Of a DNA stretch of 64,000 nt, positions 1 through 10,046 are shown in pieces; the stretch's first letter is position 1, and each line of letters opens with the position of its first letter. Below the pieces are notes generated by a model. That model was not told the origin of the DNA and made no database searches. It saw only the letters and a program-made list of their open reading frames with translations. The DNA comes from Aquisalimonas lutea (GTDB taxonomy: Bacteria; Pseudomonadota; Gammaproteobacteria; Nitrococcales; Aquisalimonadaceae), in NCBI RefSeq assembly GCF_030409225.1, contig NZ_JAUFPK010000001.1:1913566-1977565 (forward strand), written 5' to 3'. Position numbers and translations under genes: made by a program.

Positions 1-586
1 CCGCGGCGCCGCCGAGGGCGCCGGCGACGAAGGCCAGGCGGTCCGCTCCCCACCACAGCCGGTCGTCGAGCATGAACGTCGGCACCCCGAAGGCCCCCCG
101 ATCCAGGGCTTCATCGGTGGTGCGCTCCAGGGCCGCGCGGCTCTCGGTGGCCGTGATCACGCCCGGGTCCACGCCGTGGTCGTCCGCGAGCCGGCGGAGC
201 AGGCCTTCGTCATCCAGCGGCTTGCCGCGCTCCCAGGTAGCGCTCAAGAGGCCGTGCAGGAGGCCGGGGCGCGCGGGGTCGGGAGCGCCGGCGAGCAGCT
301 GCTGGGCCGCCGTGCTCTCGGTGACCGGCCGGTCCAGCGGTCCCCGCAGGTGAACGCCGGCGTCCTCGGCCTGGCGGTGGGTATCCCGGTGATGGAGCTC
401 GCGCTTGCTGGCGGGCCACGCCTGCTCGGGCTGCGACGGCAGGCGCTGGCGCTCGTACATGCGCGCCAGCGACACCGGGCGGAGGACGAGCTCGTGACCG
501 GTCTCCCGGGCCAGCGTACCGAGGCGGGCAGCGGCGACGGCGACCTGCGGGCAGATCACGTCGAAGAACCATTCCAGTCGTGCCAT
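1..586 (-). CDS. 2-hydroxychromene-2-carboxylate isomerase / DsbA-family protein (3' end outside window)
   Basis: This frame is open from an ATG at 586 to the window edge, giving 195 residues with the C-terminus cut off. It looks like the HCCA isomerase branch of the DsbA/kappa-GST thioredoxin fold. The N-terminus MARLEWFFDVICPQVAV matches the first beta strand of that family but lacks a CxxC redox pair, as expected for isomerases rather than disulfide oxidases. The C-terminal part carries the hallmark GAFGVPTFML followed by LWWGADRL, which forms the cis-proline and ligand region. The real substrate is unknown, because most members have no role in naphthalene catabolism. It is divergent from the bactofilin gene across a 252-bp gap. 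Confidence 0.8.
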   Translation of the reverse strand, partial: MARLEWFFDVICPQVAVAAARLGTLARETGHELVLRPVSLARMYERQRLPSQPEQAWPASKRELHHRDTHRQAEDAGVHLRGPLDRPVTESTAAQQLLAGAPDPARPGLLHGLLSATWERGKPLDDEGLLRRLADDHGVDPGVITATESRAALERTTDEALDRGAFGVPTFMLDDRLWWGADRLAFVAGALGGAA

Positions 587-838
587 GACCGTCTCCACTG
601 TTGCCGGTCGTGGTTGTCCGCACGGCGTGCATCATACGGCTGATCGCGCGTTGTCTTCTATCCTTTCGGGACCGGGACACGCATGACCTGTCGTCGTGGG
701 GAAACAGTTATGGGGGCATGGTTCCCGGGCGTATTCTCCTGACAGGACGCGATTGGCGGGTACAGGCGCAATCGCGGCGGACCGCCGGCCCGTGGGCCGG
801 CGATGCCAGGGCAACATACCCAAGGGGAGGAGCATGCC

Positions 839-1582
839 ATGGCCATGTTTGATATGGGACGCCGCGGCAGCGGCAGCGAGCACGAGCGGGAACTCGAGGA
901 CGAGGCCCTGTCCGACAATGCCGGAGTCGGCCCCGTGGCGCCGGACTGGGAGGCGCCCGGAAAGGCGGGCGTGCGCAGCCGGGAGGCGGCGGTCATCGGG
1001 CCGTCCATCCATATCGACGGCACCCTCAAGGGCGAGGAGGATCTGCTGATCGAGGGCCGCGTGACGGGAACGGTGCAGCTGCGCGAGCACAGCCTGACCG
1101 TCGGCTCCAAGGGACAGGTCGAGGCCAATGTCTACGCCCACACCATCATGGTGGAAGGGCAGGTGGACGGCGATCTGTACGGCTCCGAGCGCGTCGGTGT
1201 CCGCAGCTCCGCCCGTGTTCGCGGGAACATCACGGCGCCGCGGGTGAGCCTGGAAGACGGTGCCCGGTTCAAGGGGGCCATCGAGATGGATCCCGAGGCG
1301 GTGGAAGCGGCCCTCGGCACGCGCGGGAAGGCGGACGCGAAGGCCGGGGCCGAGCCAGGCACCGGTGCGGGCCGCGCTTCCACGGCCGGGCCGGGAGCGT
1401 CCGCCACGGGTGCGGAAGCCTCGTCCGGCCAGGCCTCGTCCAGCCAGGGCAGTCCGTCCCCGTCCGCCGGCGGCCAGAGTGCCGGGAAGACGGCCGCCGG
1501 AGGTGCCCAGAAGGGGGCGAAGGAGTCGGGAGAGCCGGCGTCGGGCGGCAAGGAGCGCAATGCCGGCAGCGGCAGCTCCTGA
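839..1582 (+). CDS. bactofilin (polymer-forming cytoskeletal protein)
   Basis: The 247-residue product carries a bactofilin (DUF583) core at about residues 50-150: repeated short beta-helix rungs such as SIHIDGTLKGEEDLLIEG and QVDGDLYGSERVGV, each with the hydrophobic-Gly-x-hydrophobic pattern. Bactofilins self-assemble without nucleotide into membrane-associated filaments that help position envelope or polar machinery. The last ~95 residues are a low-complexity Ala/Gly/Ser tail, unusually long for the family and probably disordered. An ATG at 803 is also in frame, but 839 has a strong Shine-Dalgarno (GGGGAGGA at 824-831) at good spacing and removes a non-conserved leader. The next gene follows after 44 bp on the same strand. 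Confidence 0.9.
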   Translation: MAMFDMGRRGSGSEHERELEDEALSDNAGVGPVAPDWEAPGKAGVRSREAAVIGPSIHIDGTLKGEEDLLIEGRVTGTVQLREHSLTVGSKGQVEANVYAHTIMVEGQVDGDLYGSERVGVRSSARVRGNITAPRVSLEDGARFKGAIEMDPEAVEAALGTRGKADAKAGAEPGTGAGRASTAGPGASATGAEASSGQASSSQGSPSPSAGGQSAGKTAAGGAQKGAKESGEPASGGKERNAGSGSS

Positions 1583-1626
1583 ATCCGGAGGACAGTCCGC
1601 CGTGACCGTCCGGAGGGGCGCGTTCC

Positions 1627-2229
1627 GTGAGCCGCGATAGTACGTCGCCCGCCGCGGTGGGCCATGAAGCCTTTGCAGCCCCTCTCCTGGCCGGGTGTCT
1701 CGGCCGCCTGGAGGCCGGGGAGCGTCTCGAGGTGCTGGACCTGGGGCCGCCGCGCGCGGCCAACGTGGCCCATCTCAGCCGCTACCGCTGCCGGCTCGGC
1801 ATCGCCGACGCGCTGGCGGAGCTGCCGGCACTGGCCGGCGGGGACGCCGCGTCCGCGGCGCCGGAGATCGAGGCCATCCTGCCGGCATCACTGTTTGCCG
1901 GGGCCCAGCTCGTGCTGTGCTGGGACGTGCTGGAGTACCTGCCGGAGCAGGGGATTCGCATGCTGGGCAATCATCTCCGGGATCTCGCGCGCCCCGGCAC
2001 GGAGCTGCACGCCCTGGTCGCCTACGGCACCTCCCGCGTGGCGACGCACCCTACGGGCTACGAGCTGGTCGCCGAGGGCGTCCGGCCCGCGCCGGCCGGG
2101 GCCGATGACCCCGGCCGGACGCCGCGGCGGATCAGCAGCGGCGAGCTCCAGCGGCTGCTGCCGGACTGGCAGCTGGAGCGCTCGGTGCTGCTCCGTAACG
2201 GCTTGCAGGAGTATCTGTTCCACACCTGA
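1627..2229 (+). CDS. SAM-methyltransferase-like protein, degenerate
   Basis: The 200-residue product starts at GTG. The fold resembles a small class I methyltransferase. EVLDLGPPRAANVAHL (residues ~35-50) stands where the SAM-binding motif I (E/DxGxGxG) should be, and LVLCWDVLEYLPEQGIRML (~97-115) resembles the post-II/III region. The glycine-rich loop is replaced by GPPRA, so SAM binding and activity are doubtful. It follows the bactofilin gene closely, so the two are probably co-transcribed. I cannot name a substrate. Confidence 0.6.
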   Translation: MSRDSTSPAAVGHEAFAAPLLAGCLGRLEAGERLEVLDLGPPRAANVAHLSRYRCRLGIADALAELPALAGGDAASAAPEIEAILPASLFAGAQLVLCWDVLEYLPEQGIRMLGNHLRDLARPGTELHALVAYGTSRVATHPTGYELVAEGVRPAPAGADDPGRTPRRISSGELQRLLPDWQLERSVLLRNGLQEYLFHT

Positions 2230-2245
2230 GCCGGCCGGCGGCGCC

Positions 2246-3088
2246 TCAGCGGTGCGTGTCGACAAACCAGCGGATCAGCTGACCGGCAATGGACATCTCG
2301 CCGGGCACATCGGGCAGGGCGTCGGGCCGGTACCAGCCGGCATCCAGGATCTCGTCGCCGTCCACGCGGATCTCGCCGCCGGCGTGGTCGGCGATGAACG
2401 CCACCATCAGGGAGTGGGGGAAAGGCCACGGCTGGGAGCCGAAGTACCGGATGTCGCGTACTTCCAGCCCGACCTCCTCGCGTACCTCCCGGCGAACGCA
2501 GCCCTCCAGGGTCTCCCCGGGCTCGGCGAAGCCGGCGAGCACGCTGTAGAAGCCTTCGGGATAGCGCGGCGAGCGTGCCAGAAGGAGCTCCCGGCCGCGC
2601 CGGACCAGCGCCATCATCGCCGGCGTGACCCGCGGGAACTGGGTGTGGCCGCAGCGCGGACAGATCCGTGCCCGTTGATCCGGCGCGTGTTCCGTGGGTG
2701 TCCCGCAGCGGCCGCAGAAGCGGTGATTCCGGTCCCACTCCAGGATCTGGTACGCGCGCCCGGCCAGCAGGAACAGGTCCGTGTCCATGCGGCCGTGCAG
2801 GCGGTACAGGTTGCGCTCGATGATCTCCTCGCCCGCCGCCGGGACGTCACCGGTCACCTCGGCGGCATGACAGGGAACGCCGTCGAGATAGCCCAGGAAG
2901 TGTGGTGCGGGCGCGTCGCCGGCGCGCGGGTCCGCAGGCCCGTACAGGGGCCGCAGCCGGCGCTCGTCGACGCGGGCGAGGAGCATGTCCCGGCCGCGGA
3001 ACAGAAACCACCATCCGGGGGCCACCGGTGCGGTCGGTACGATCGCCGGCTCGAACCGGCGCTGGTGCTCGAAATCGGGTATTTCCAC
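2246..3088 (-). CDS. nudC: NAD+ diphosphatase / NAD-capped RNA hydrolase NudC
   Basis: The product is 280 residues, close to the ~257 of E. coli NudC. It cleaves NAD(H) to NMN(H) plus AMP and removes NAD caps from RNA. Three features identify it: a zinc ribbon with paired CGRCG and CPRCG at about residues 124-150, the Nudix box GFAEPGETLEGCVRREV continuing REEVGL, and the diagnostic SQPWPFPHS that follows the box in NudC and separates it from other Nudix enzymes. It is convergent with the methyltransferase-like gene (16-bp gap) and lies downstream of the flavodoxin-type gene on the same strand. Confidence 0.95.
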   Translation of the reverse strand: MEIPDFEHQRRFEPAIVPTAPVAPGWWFLFRGRDMLLARVDERRLRPLYGPADPRAGDAPAPHFLGYLDGVPCHAAEVTGDVPAAGEEIIERNLYRLHGRMDTDLFLLAGRAYQILEWDRNHRFCGRCGTPTEHAPDQRARICPRCGHTQFPRVTPAMMALVRRGRELLLARSPRYPEGFYSVLAGFAEPGETLEGCVRREVREEVGLEVRDIRYFGSQPWPFPHSLMVAFIADHAGGEIRVDGDEILDAGWYRPDALPDVPGEMSIAGQLIRWFVDTHR

Positions 3089-3212
3089 AGGGGCATCCTG
3101 GTCGTGGGATGGACTTGGCCGTCGACGCTCCGCGCGGTCACCGCGGGGCGTGTCGACAGGCCCTACGAATTCAACCCGACACCGTCACCTTCTGGCAAGG
3201 GACCGACAGCCA

Positions 3213-3683
3213 CTACAGGATGCCGGCATCCAGGCCGGCCGCCATGTACAGGCCCAGCTCCTCGCAGTCCTCGACGAACTGCTCCTGGAAGGTACCGCGG
3301 CACAGCAGGGGCTCCTGGGCCGGCTGCCAGCGCAGGCCGGTGACGATGCTCTCCACGGCCCGGCGCGTCCCGGTGCCGTCGCGCCCGGCGCGGATGTAGA
3401 GCGCGTACGGCAGGCCCTGGGTCTCCTCCAGGCATGGGTAGTAGATGCGGTCGAAGAAGTCCTTGAGGGCGCCGCTCATGTATCCCAGGTTCTCGGTGGT
3501 CCCGAGGATGACGGCGTTGGCCCACAGGACGTCGTCGGGTCCGGCTTCCAGCGGCGGGACGTGGCGCGCCTCGACGTTATCGACGTCCGGGTGCCGGGCT
3601 CCGCGCAGCACGGCATCCACCAGCTTGCGGGTATTGGGGGAGGGCGCGTGGGCCACCACCAGCAGGTGCTTGCTCTCGCTCAT
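3213..3683 (-). CDS. flavodoxin / NADPH-dependent FMN reductase family protein
   Basis: The 156-residue product begins HLLVVAHAPSPNTRKLVDAV, a flavodoxin-fold phosphate-binding loop (S-P-N-T-R-K) that would hold the FMN phosphate. It continues with ANAVILGTTENLGYMSGALK, the family's flavin-ring region with Gly-Tyr-Met-Ser-Gly-x-Lys. Members reduce quinones, azo compounds or bound FMN. A start much further upstream is in frame, but the ATG at 3683 places the beta-1 strand at the N-terminus as in the family. The dispersed repeat motif TCAGCGTTTCCTTA lies in its upstream region. Confidence 0.85.
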   Translation of the reverse strand: MSESKHLLVVAHAPSPNTRKLVDAVLRGARHPDVDNVEARHVPPLEAGPDDVLWANAVILGTTENLGYMSGALKDFFDRIYYPCLEETQGLPYALYIRAGRDGTGTRRAVESIVTGLRWQPAQEPLLCRGTFQEQFVEDCEELGLYMAAGLDAGIL

Positions 3684-3749
3684 GGGCTTGTCCCCGTTGT
3701 GATCGCGGCGCGGTCCCTTCAAGGTACTAACCTTTCGGGACCCATTGCC

Positions 3750-3791
3750 AGGTCGCAGAAGCACGCGGGAATTAGTCAGCGTTTCCTTAAA
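3750..3791 (+). repeat. dispersed repeat end, copy 1
   Basis: The sequence GCACGCGGGAATTAGTCAG followed by CGTTTCCTTAA matches, almost base for base, the end of the larger repeat at 5345-5380 (GCACGCGGGAATGGTTCAG then CGTTTCCTTAG). It sits in the gap between the flavodoxin-type gene and the exporter gene. Only this one end is present, so it may be a solo remnant of a small mobile element. Confidence 0.55.
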
Positions 3792-3832
3792 GCTTCGTCC
3801 GGTCGGGCAGACAGGGGTTCCAAGGAGGGCTG

Positions 3833-4714
3833 GTGGCGAACGAGACCAAGGCGACATTGCTGGCCCTCGGGGCCGTCCTGCTCTGGTCGACGGTGGCCAG
3901 TGCGTTCAAGCTGTCCCTGAACTACCTCACCCCGGTCCAGCTTCTCGCCTGGGCCAGCCTGGTGTCCCTGGTCACCCTGGGCGTGCTGCTGGCCGCCACC
4001 GGCCAGCTGCGGGCGCTGCGCGCCACCCGGCCCGCGGATGCGGCGTATTCCCTGGCCCTGGGCGTGTGCAACCCGTTCCTCTACTACGTGGTGCTGTTCG
4101 AGGCCTACGACCGGCTGCCCGCGCAGGAGGCCCAGCCGCTGAACTACACCTGGGCGTTCACGCTGGCGCTGCTGTCCATCCCCCTGCTGCGCCAGCGCCT
4201 CAGCCGCTGGGACGTCATCGGCGGTGTCATTGCCTACGGCGGCGTGTGGACCATCGCCACGCGGGGGCAGGTGCTGGCGGTGGAGTTCGCCAACCCGGCC
4301 GGGGTGGCCCTGGCCCTGGGCAGCACCGTGCTCTGGGCACTGTACTGGATCGGCTCCACCCGCGATCACCGGCCGCCGCTGGTGGCCCTGTTCAGCAACT
4401 TCGCCGCCGCGGCGCCGGTGGTGGTGATCGCCTGCGCCCTGACCGACGGCATGGCGATCACGCAGTGGCAGGGCCTGGCGGGTGCCGCCTACGTGGGCAT
4501 GTTCGAGATGGGGCTGGCGTTCGCCCTGTGGCTCAGCGCCATGCGCCTGACCCGCAGCGCCGCCCGCATCGGCAACCTGATCTTCCTGTCGCCGTTCCTG
4601 TCCCTGGTATTCATCCGCATCCTGGTGGGGGAGGCGATCATGGCGTCGACAGTGGTCGGCCTGGCGCTGATCGTCGCCGGGCTGGTTCTCCAGCAGACGC
4701 TGCGGCGGGCGTAG
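3833..4714 (+). CDS. EamA/DMT-family membrane exporter
   Basis: The 293-residue product has ten predicted transmembrane segments in two EamA repeats of five (for example LLALGAVLLWSTVASAF at the start and AYVGMFEMGLAFALWLSAM in the second half). Members export amino acids, nucleobases or other metabolites. Neither substrate nor direction can be read from the sequence. Translation starts at a GTG preceded by AAGGAGG at 3822-3828. The GIY-YIG gene follows after 5 bp, so the two likely share a transcript. Confidence 0.9.
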   Translation: MANETKATLLALGAVLLWSTVASAFKLSLNYLTPVQLLAWASLVSLVTLGVLLAATGQLRALRATRPADAAYSLALGVCNPFLYYVVLFEAYDRLPAQEAQPLNYTWAFTLALLSIPLLRQRLSRWDVIGGVIAYGGVWTIATRGQVLAVEFANPAGVALALGSTVLWALYWIGSTRDHRPPLVALFSNFAAAAPVVVIACALTDGMAITQWQGLAGAAYVGMFEMGLAFALWLSAMRLTRSAARIGNLIFLSPFLSLVFIRILVGEAIMASTVVGLALIVAGLVLQQTLRRA

Positions 4715-4719
4715 ACGCC

Positions 4720-5376
4720 GTGGGTTCCGGACACGAGCGCCCGTCACGCACCCCCGCCGGGCACGCGCTTGCGCTGCCCCGGGCCGGGGGGACCTACGTG
4801 CTGGTACTGCGGCTGGAGCGGGGCTGCGTGTGCCGGGTCGGCCGCCTGGGCGAGGTCGCGTTTCCGCAGGGCACCTACTGCTATGTCGGCAGCGCCTTCG
4901 GCCCCGGCGGGCTGCGGGCGCGGCTGCAGCGTCATGCGCGGCCGCCGGGGCGCTGTCACTGGCATGTGGACTACCTGCGCGCGGTCGCCGAGGTGGCCCG
5001 GGCGTGGTTCCTCCCGGGCCCCCGGCGTCACGAGCACGCCTGGGCCCGTGCACTGGCGGCATCGTCGGCGCTGGAGCTGGCCGTGCCCCGGTTCGGGGCG
5101 TCGGACTGTGACTGCCCGGGGCACCTGTTCCGCGCCACCGGCGCAGGTGAGCTGGAGGCGCCGCCAAGGCGCGTTGCGCCGCGCTGTACTGGCGGTACAG
5201 TCAAGCAACGCAACGCCGGCTGCGCTCGCGCTGCTCGGCCCCGAAGGGCGCTCCCCAGCGGCGTTGTGGTCTGCGTTGGCATTCTTGTAAATGGCGACGG
5301 CCATTCACGGCGAATGCCGCCTTGCCACAACGCCGCTGTGGAGCGCAGAGGCACGCGGGAATGGTTCAGCGTTTCC

Positions 5377-5391
<15 letters not shown>
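4720..5391 (+). CDS. GIY-YIG (DUF123-type) nuclease-like protein with repeat-derived tail
   Basis: Residues ~20-145 match the DUF123/GIY-YIG family. YVLVLRLERGCVCRVGRLG leads to FPQGTYCYVGSAFGPGGLRA (the YVGSA-G-L-R signature), then HWHVDYLRA, and finally the paired Cys region DCDCPGHLF. Homologues are about 140-160 residues long, but this frame runs to 223 because its last ~75 codons pass through the repeat at 5170-5380. The C-terminal tail is therefore probably not functional protein. The GTG start at 4720, five bases after the exporter stop, is the only start that keeps the domain whole. The 3' end overlaps the end of pckA by 15 bp. Confidence 0.7.
5170..5380 (+). repeat. palindromic repeat ending in CAGCGTTTCCTTA
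   Basis: This region contains the small hairpin CTGTACTGGCGGTACAG (5184-5200). It also holds a larger one whose arms CAGCGGCGTTGTGG (5256-5269) and CCACAACGCCGCTG (5325-5338) are perfectly complementary, with GGCATTC/GAATGCC nested inside. It ends with GCACGCGGGAATGGTTCAG plus CGTTTCCTTAG at 5351-5380. Related ends occur at 3750-3791, 9534-9548 and, degenerate, at 58072-58100. It looks like a MITE-type or REP-type element. No matching left end with the complementary TAAGGAAACGCTG was found. Confidence 0.6.
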
Positions 5392-6993
<1,602 letters not shown>

Positions 6994-7182
6994 GTGCCTG
7001 TCCTCCTCGTACATACGGGCCCGCGGCGCGCTACGCGCTCGCGGTGCAGCTGCGGCCGGAGCAGCGCACACCCGTCCGGATTCCGGAACCGATCAGGCCG
7101 GCATCATACACGACTGGAGGTAAATCACCGAGAGTCGGGGCCACCTCCAAGACGGCCGGGTCAGTGTCCGACTCGTATGAGA

Positions 7183-8391
7183 TCAGGCAAAATCCGACGA
7201 GCTCGGGTTACCGGACACCAGGCTCCAGTCGTTGTGGGTGAGCGGCTCCGCGGCGCCGCTCGCGCAGACCCGCACGGTCTCGCTCATGCCGATGCCCCAG
7301 CGGCCGGGCAGGCGCAGGCACAGCGGCAGGTGGAAGACCATGTTCTCCCGGAACAGCACGTCCTGATCCCGGGCGATGAATCCCGTCCCCTCGACCCACG
7401 ACGGCGGGAAACCCGCCCCCACGGTGTAGCCGAAGACACCGGAGAAGAACGCCTCCCGCTCCAGGGGGACCAGCGCCGCCTCGGCGGCCCGCGCGGCGGC
7501 ATCGAAGCTGATGCCCGGCTGCATGTTCTCCACCAGGGCCGTGTAGATGGCGCGGCAGGTGTCGGCGACCCGCTCCATGTCGGCGTCCGGGGTGCCGCAC
7601 ACGCGGGTGCGCATCTGCGGGGCGGTGTAGCGGCGCACGCTGGCGCCGAACTCCATGAACACCGGGTCGTCGGCTGCGACGGTGCGCCCGTTGTGGTTGG
7701 CGTGGATCACGCTGCTGCGCACGCCGGTGGTGACAATGGGCTGCATGCTCATGAACTCGCTGCCGCCGGCGAGCATGGCCCGGGCCCCTTCGGCGGCGAT
7801 GGTGCTGTCGCTGACGCCGGTCCGGACGACGGCGACGGCGGCATCCAGGCCCGCCTGCGTAAGCCGGGCGCTTTCCCGCAGGCACTCCAGCTCGGCGGTG
7901 CTCTTGACCCGCCGGATGGGCGGCAGCAGGTCGGCGGCGTCGTGGAAGCGGCACTCCGGGCGCGCTTGCCGGAGCCCGTCCAGGAGGCCGGCGCGCAGGC
8001 CCGGCTGCCACGGGTCGTAGCCGATCTCGCGGCTGCCGGCGATGAGGTCCGCCAGCGGCGCCAGGGGCCCGCCACTGTCCTCCCAGCGGTAGCCCATGAG
8101 ATCGCTGACGCGGGTGCAGACCACCGCCGGCCCGGTCTCGATGGACGGCACCTGCAGCGCCGTGTAGCCGGGACCGAGGGCCAGGCAGGCGTGCACGGAG
8201 ACCTCGAAGGTGTTGTAGCCGGTGAGATAGTAGATGTCCGCCGGCGCCGTCAGCAGCAGCACGTCCAGGCCGCGGGCCGCCATGGCCTGACGTACCTTCT
8301 CCTCGCGGCGATCCAGCTCGTCCGCGGAGAAGGGGACCTCGCTGCCGGCCAGGCCGTCCCGCAGCGTTCGCCGGTAGGTGTTGTAGTCCAT
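7183..8391 (-). CDS. M24-family amidohydrolase (creatinase / ectoine hydrolase-like)
   Basis: The 402-residue product has the two-domain pita-bread architecture: an N-terminal creatinase domain (VRQAMAARGLDVLLLTAPAD then YYLTGYNTFEVSVH) and a C-terminal M24 domain. Most metal ligands of true aminopeptidases are absent. The usual DxG...D site reads MEFGASVRRYTAPQMRT, and the HGxG site reads FGYTVGAGFPPSWVEG. Only the last Glu, in GMSETVRV, remains. This replacement pattern is typical of creatinase and ectoine hydrolase (DoeA/EutD), which open C-N bonds without metal. Ectoine degradation would fit a halophile, but no doeB neighbour is present, so the substrate is uncertain. Confidence 0.8.
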   Translation of the reverse strand: MDYNTYRRTLRDGLAGSEVPFSADELDRREEKVRQAMAARGLDVLLLTAPADIYYLTGYNTFEVSVHACLALGPGYTALQVPSIETGPAVVCTRVSDLMGYRWEDSGGPLAPLADLIAGSREIGYDPWQPGLRAGLLDGLRQARPECRFHDAADLLPPIRRVKSTAELECLRESARLTQAGLDAAVAVVRTGVSDSTIAAEGARAMLAGGSEFMSMQPIVTTGVRSSVIHANHNGRTVAADDPVFMEFGASVRRYTAPQMRTRVCGTPDADMERVADTCRAIYTALVENMQPGISFDAAARAAEAALVPLEREAFFSGVFGYTVGAGFPPSWVEGTGFIARDQDVLFRENMVFHLPLCLRLPGRWGIGMSETVRVCASGAAEPLTHNDWSLVSGNPSSSDFA

Positions 8392-8505
8392 GTCGCCCCC
8401 GCCGTCGGCAATCGCTGAATGATGGCTAAAGCCTACGCGCGCGGGAGGGCATCCGGGAAGGCGAGTGTGGCAGAATCCGCCGGGAAGCAACGCGAGGTCC
8501 CGTGC

Positions 8506-8970
8506 ATGAACGAACCGTCGACGAGCGCGATCAACACCGCACCCCCGCGGCAGCTCCCGTGGCTGCACGCGGTCTTCTCGCTGGTGGCCGCCGGCCTGCT
8601 CTACGCACCGTTGCTGCATCTCGGCGACGGCGGGGTGCTGACCCTCATGGACCTGGGTGCCGGCTGGACCCTGGCCAGCCTGGTGCTGCTCATGCTCCTG
8701 GCCCTGGCCTCGGTGCTGCTGATGGTCGCCGACCGGGTGAGCTGGATCCGCCTGCTGTCGGTGGACATGCTGGTGCTGGTCGCCCTGCTGCCCGTGGTGC
8801 TCGGCGTGGTGGTGCGCTGGGAGGTGCCCGCGGCGGGGGTGGCCGGGTTCGCCTGGGGGTTCTGGGCGGCCATCGTCCTGGTGCTGCTGCGCCTGCCCCT
8901 GAGCGTGTGGATCCGCATGCACGCGGCCCGGGCGCAGGGGGGCGTGCGCGGCGGCCGCGGAGAGGGCTAG
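8506..8970 (+). CDS. four-helix membrane protein of unknown function
   Basis: I do not recognise this gene. The 154-residue product has four clear hydrophobic segments: PWLHAVFSLVAAGLLYAPLL, LASLVLLMLLALASVLLMVA, LSVDMLVLVALLPVVLGVVV and FAWGFWAAIVLVLLRLPL. It ends in a short basic Gly/Arg tail. I chose the ATG at 8506 because it directly precedes a hydrophilic leader before helix 1. It is divergent from the M24 gene (114-bp gap) and convergent with the DoxX gene, with a strong hairpin between. Confidence 0.6.
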   Translation: MNEPSTSAINTAPPRQLPWLHAVFSLVAAGLLYAPLLHLGDGGVLTLMDLGAGWTLASLVLLMLLALASVLLMVADRVSWIRLLSVDMLVLVALLPVVLGVVVRWEVPAAGVAGFAWGFWAAIVLVLLRLPLSVWIRMHAARAQGGVRGGRGEG

Positions 8971-8986
8971 CGCCGGCTTGCGGGAT

Positions 8987-9013
8987 GCCCCGGGGGCCGC
9001 AACCCCCGGGGGC
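8987..9013. terminator. stem-loop between convergent genes
   Basis: The arms GCCCCGGGGG and CCCCCGGGGGC enclose CCGCAA. This GC-rich hairpin has no T-run on either side. It lies exactly between the stop codons of two convergent genes, so it may help stop transcription or protect mRNA 3' ends from both directions. Confidence 0.4.
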
Positions 9014-9019
9014 GACCGA

Positions 9020-9415
9020 TCAGCGGCCGTTCAGCCCGATCCGGCCCGGGCCGAGAAGGAGGATCACCACCGCGCTCATCAGGAAGAAGGCCTGGAGCTC
9101 GATGGCCCAGCCGCCGTTGCCCCCGAGGGCGAAGATCTCGTGGGCGTGGACCAGGAACAGGGCGAAGAGCATGTTGATGATGATCAGAACGGCGCCGATG
9201 CTGCAGTACCAGCCGACGATGACCATCAGCGGCGCCAGGATCTCGCCGAGGTAGACCCCGAACGCCAGCCATTCGGGCAGGCCGGCACCGGCCAGCATGC
9301 CCTGGATACCGCCGATGCCGTCGATGAACTTGTGCAGGCCGTGGGGCAGGAGCAGCAGGCCCAGGGTGAGCCGCAGCACGAGCTTGCCGAGCTGGTCGTT
9401 CTGCAGAAAGGCCAT
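9020..9415 (-). CDS. DoxX-family membrane protein
   Basis: The 131-residue product has four membrane segments, starting LGKLVLRLTLGLLLLPHGLH with the family's Gly-x-x-Leu-x-x-His-Gly-x-x-K-F pattern (HGLHKF). A second conserved patch is AFGVYLGEILAPLMVIVGWY. DoxX relatives are small quinone-linked or detoxification-associated inner-membrane proteins, and the precise role of this clade is not known. The gene is single and faces away from the GlcG-like gene. Confidence 0.85.
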   Translation of the reverse strand: MAFLQNDQLGKLVLRLTLGLLLLPHGLHKFIDGIGGIQGMLAGAGLPEWLAFGVYLGEILAPLMVIVGWYCSIGAVLIIINMLFALFLVHAHEIFALGGNGGWAIELQAFFLMSAVVILLLGPGRIGLNGR

Positions 9416-9533
9416 GACGTCGTCCTTCCGTTGGTTTGCGTTGTACCGGTTCCCCGAGAGTGTCCCCGAGCGGCGCGCCGCTGTCGAGTGGCTGGCATTC
9501 GGCGCCCGGATCTGGTGCCATGTGACACCCTTT

Positions 9534-9548
9534 TCAGCGTTTCCTTAA
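9534..9548 (+). repeat. dispersed repeat end, copy 3
   Basis: The sequence TTCAGCGTTTCCTTAA is identical over 15-16 bases to the ends at 3776-3790 and 5366-5380. It lies 30 bp before the start codon of the GlcG-like gene. Flanking sequence does not match the other copies, so only the terminal motif is shared. Confidence 0.45.
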
Positions 9549-9578
9549 GTCCTTTCCATTCCGTGGAGGAGCCCTGCA

Positions 9579-10046
9579 ATGCCTGCAGACGTATACAAGC
9601 TGACCGTGACCCTGCCCCTGGAGCAGGCCCGCACCATGATCCGCGAGACCCTGGCCGAGGGGCACCGGCGCGGGTTGCAGCCGCTGACGGTGGTGGTGCT
9701 GGACGCCGGGGGCCATATCGTCTCCCTGGACCGGGAGGACGGCTCCGGCATCCGCCGGATGGAAGTCGCCCGGGGCAAGGCCGGGGCCGCCCTGGGGATC
9801 GGCATCGGCAGCGGCGTCGTGGGCGAGCGCAACCAGGGCCGGGACGCCTTCCTCGCCAGCGTCGCCTCCGCCTCCAACGGCGAGTTCGTGCCGGTGCCGG
9901 GCGGCGTACTGGTGCTGGATGATGCCCAACGCATCGTCGGCGCCGTGGGGGTCAGCGGCGACGCCTCGCCGGAGGACCAGGCCTGCGCCGTCGCCGGCAT
10001 CGAGGCCGCGGGCTACGGCGCCGGCCTGGACGCTGCCGGGGGCTGA
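9579..10046 (+). CDS. GlcG/HbpS-type heme-binding-fold protein
   Basis: The 155-residue product belongs to the GlcG/HbpS family (PF03928). It shows [20 protein letters not shown] near residues 36-55, a central [13 protein letters not shown] helix, and the C-terminal [20 protein letters not shown]. Members bind heme or small ligands; GlcG itself sits in glycolate operons, but no glycolate genes are nearby here. The gene ends 34 bp inside the 3' end of psd on the opposite strand. Confidence 0.85.
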   Translation: MPADVYKLTVTLPLEQARTMIRETLAEGHRRGLQPLTVVVLDAGGHIVSLDREDGSGIRRMEVARGKAGAALGIGIGSGVVGERNQGRDAFLASVASASNGEFVPVPGGVLVLDDAQRIVGAVGVSGDASPEDQACAVAGIEAAGYGAGLDAAGG

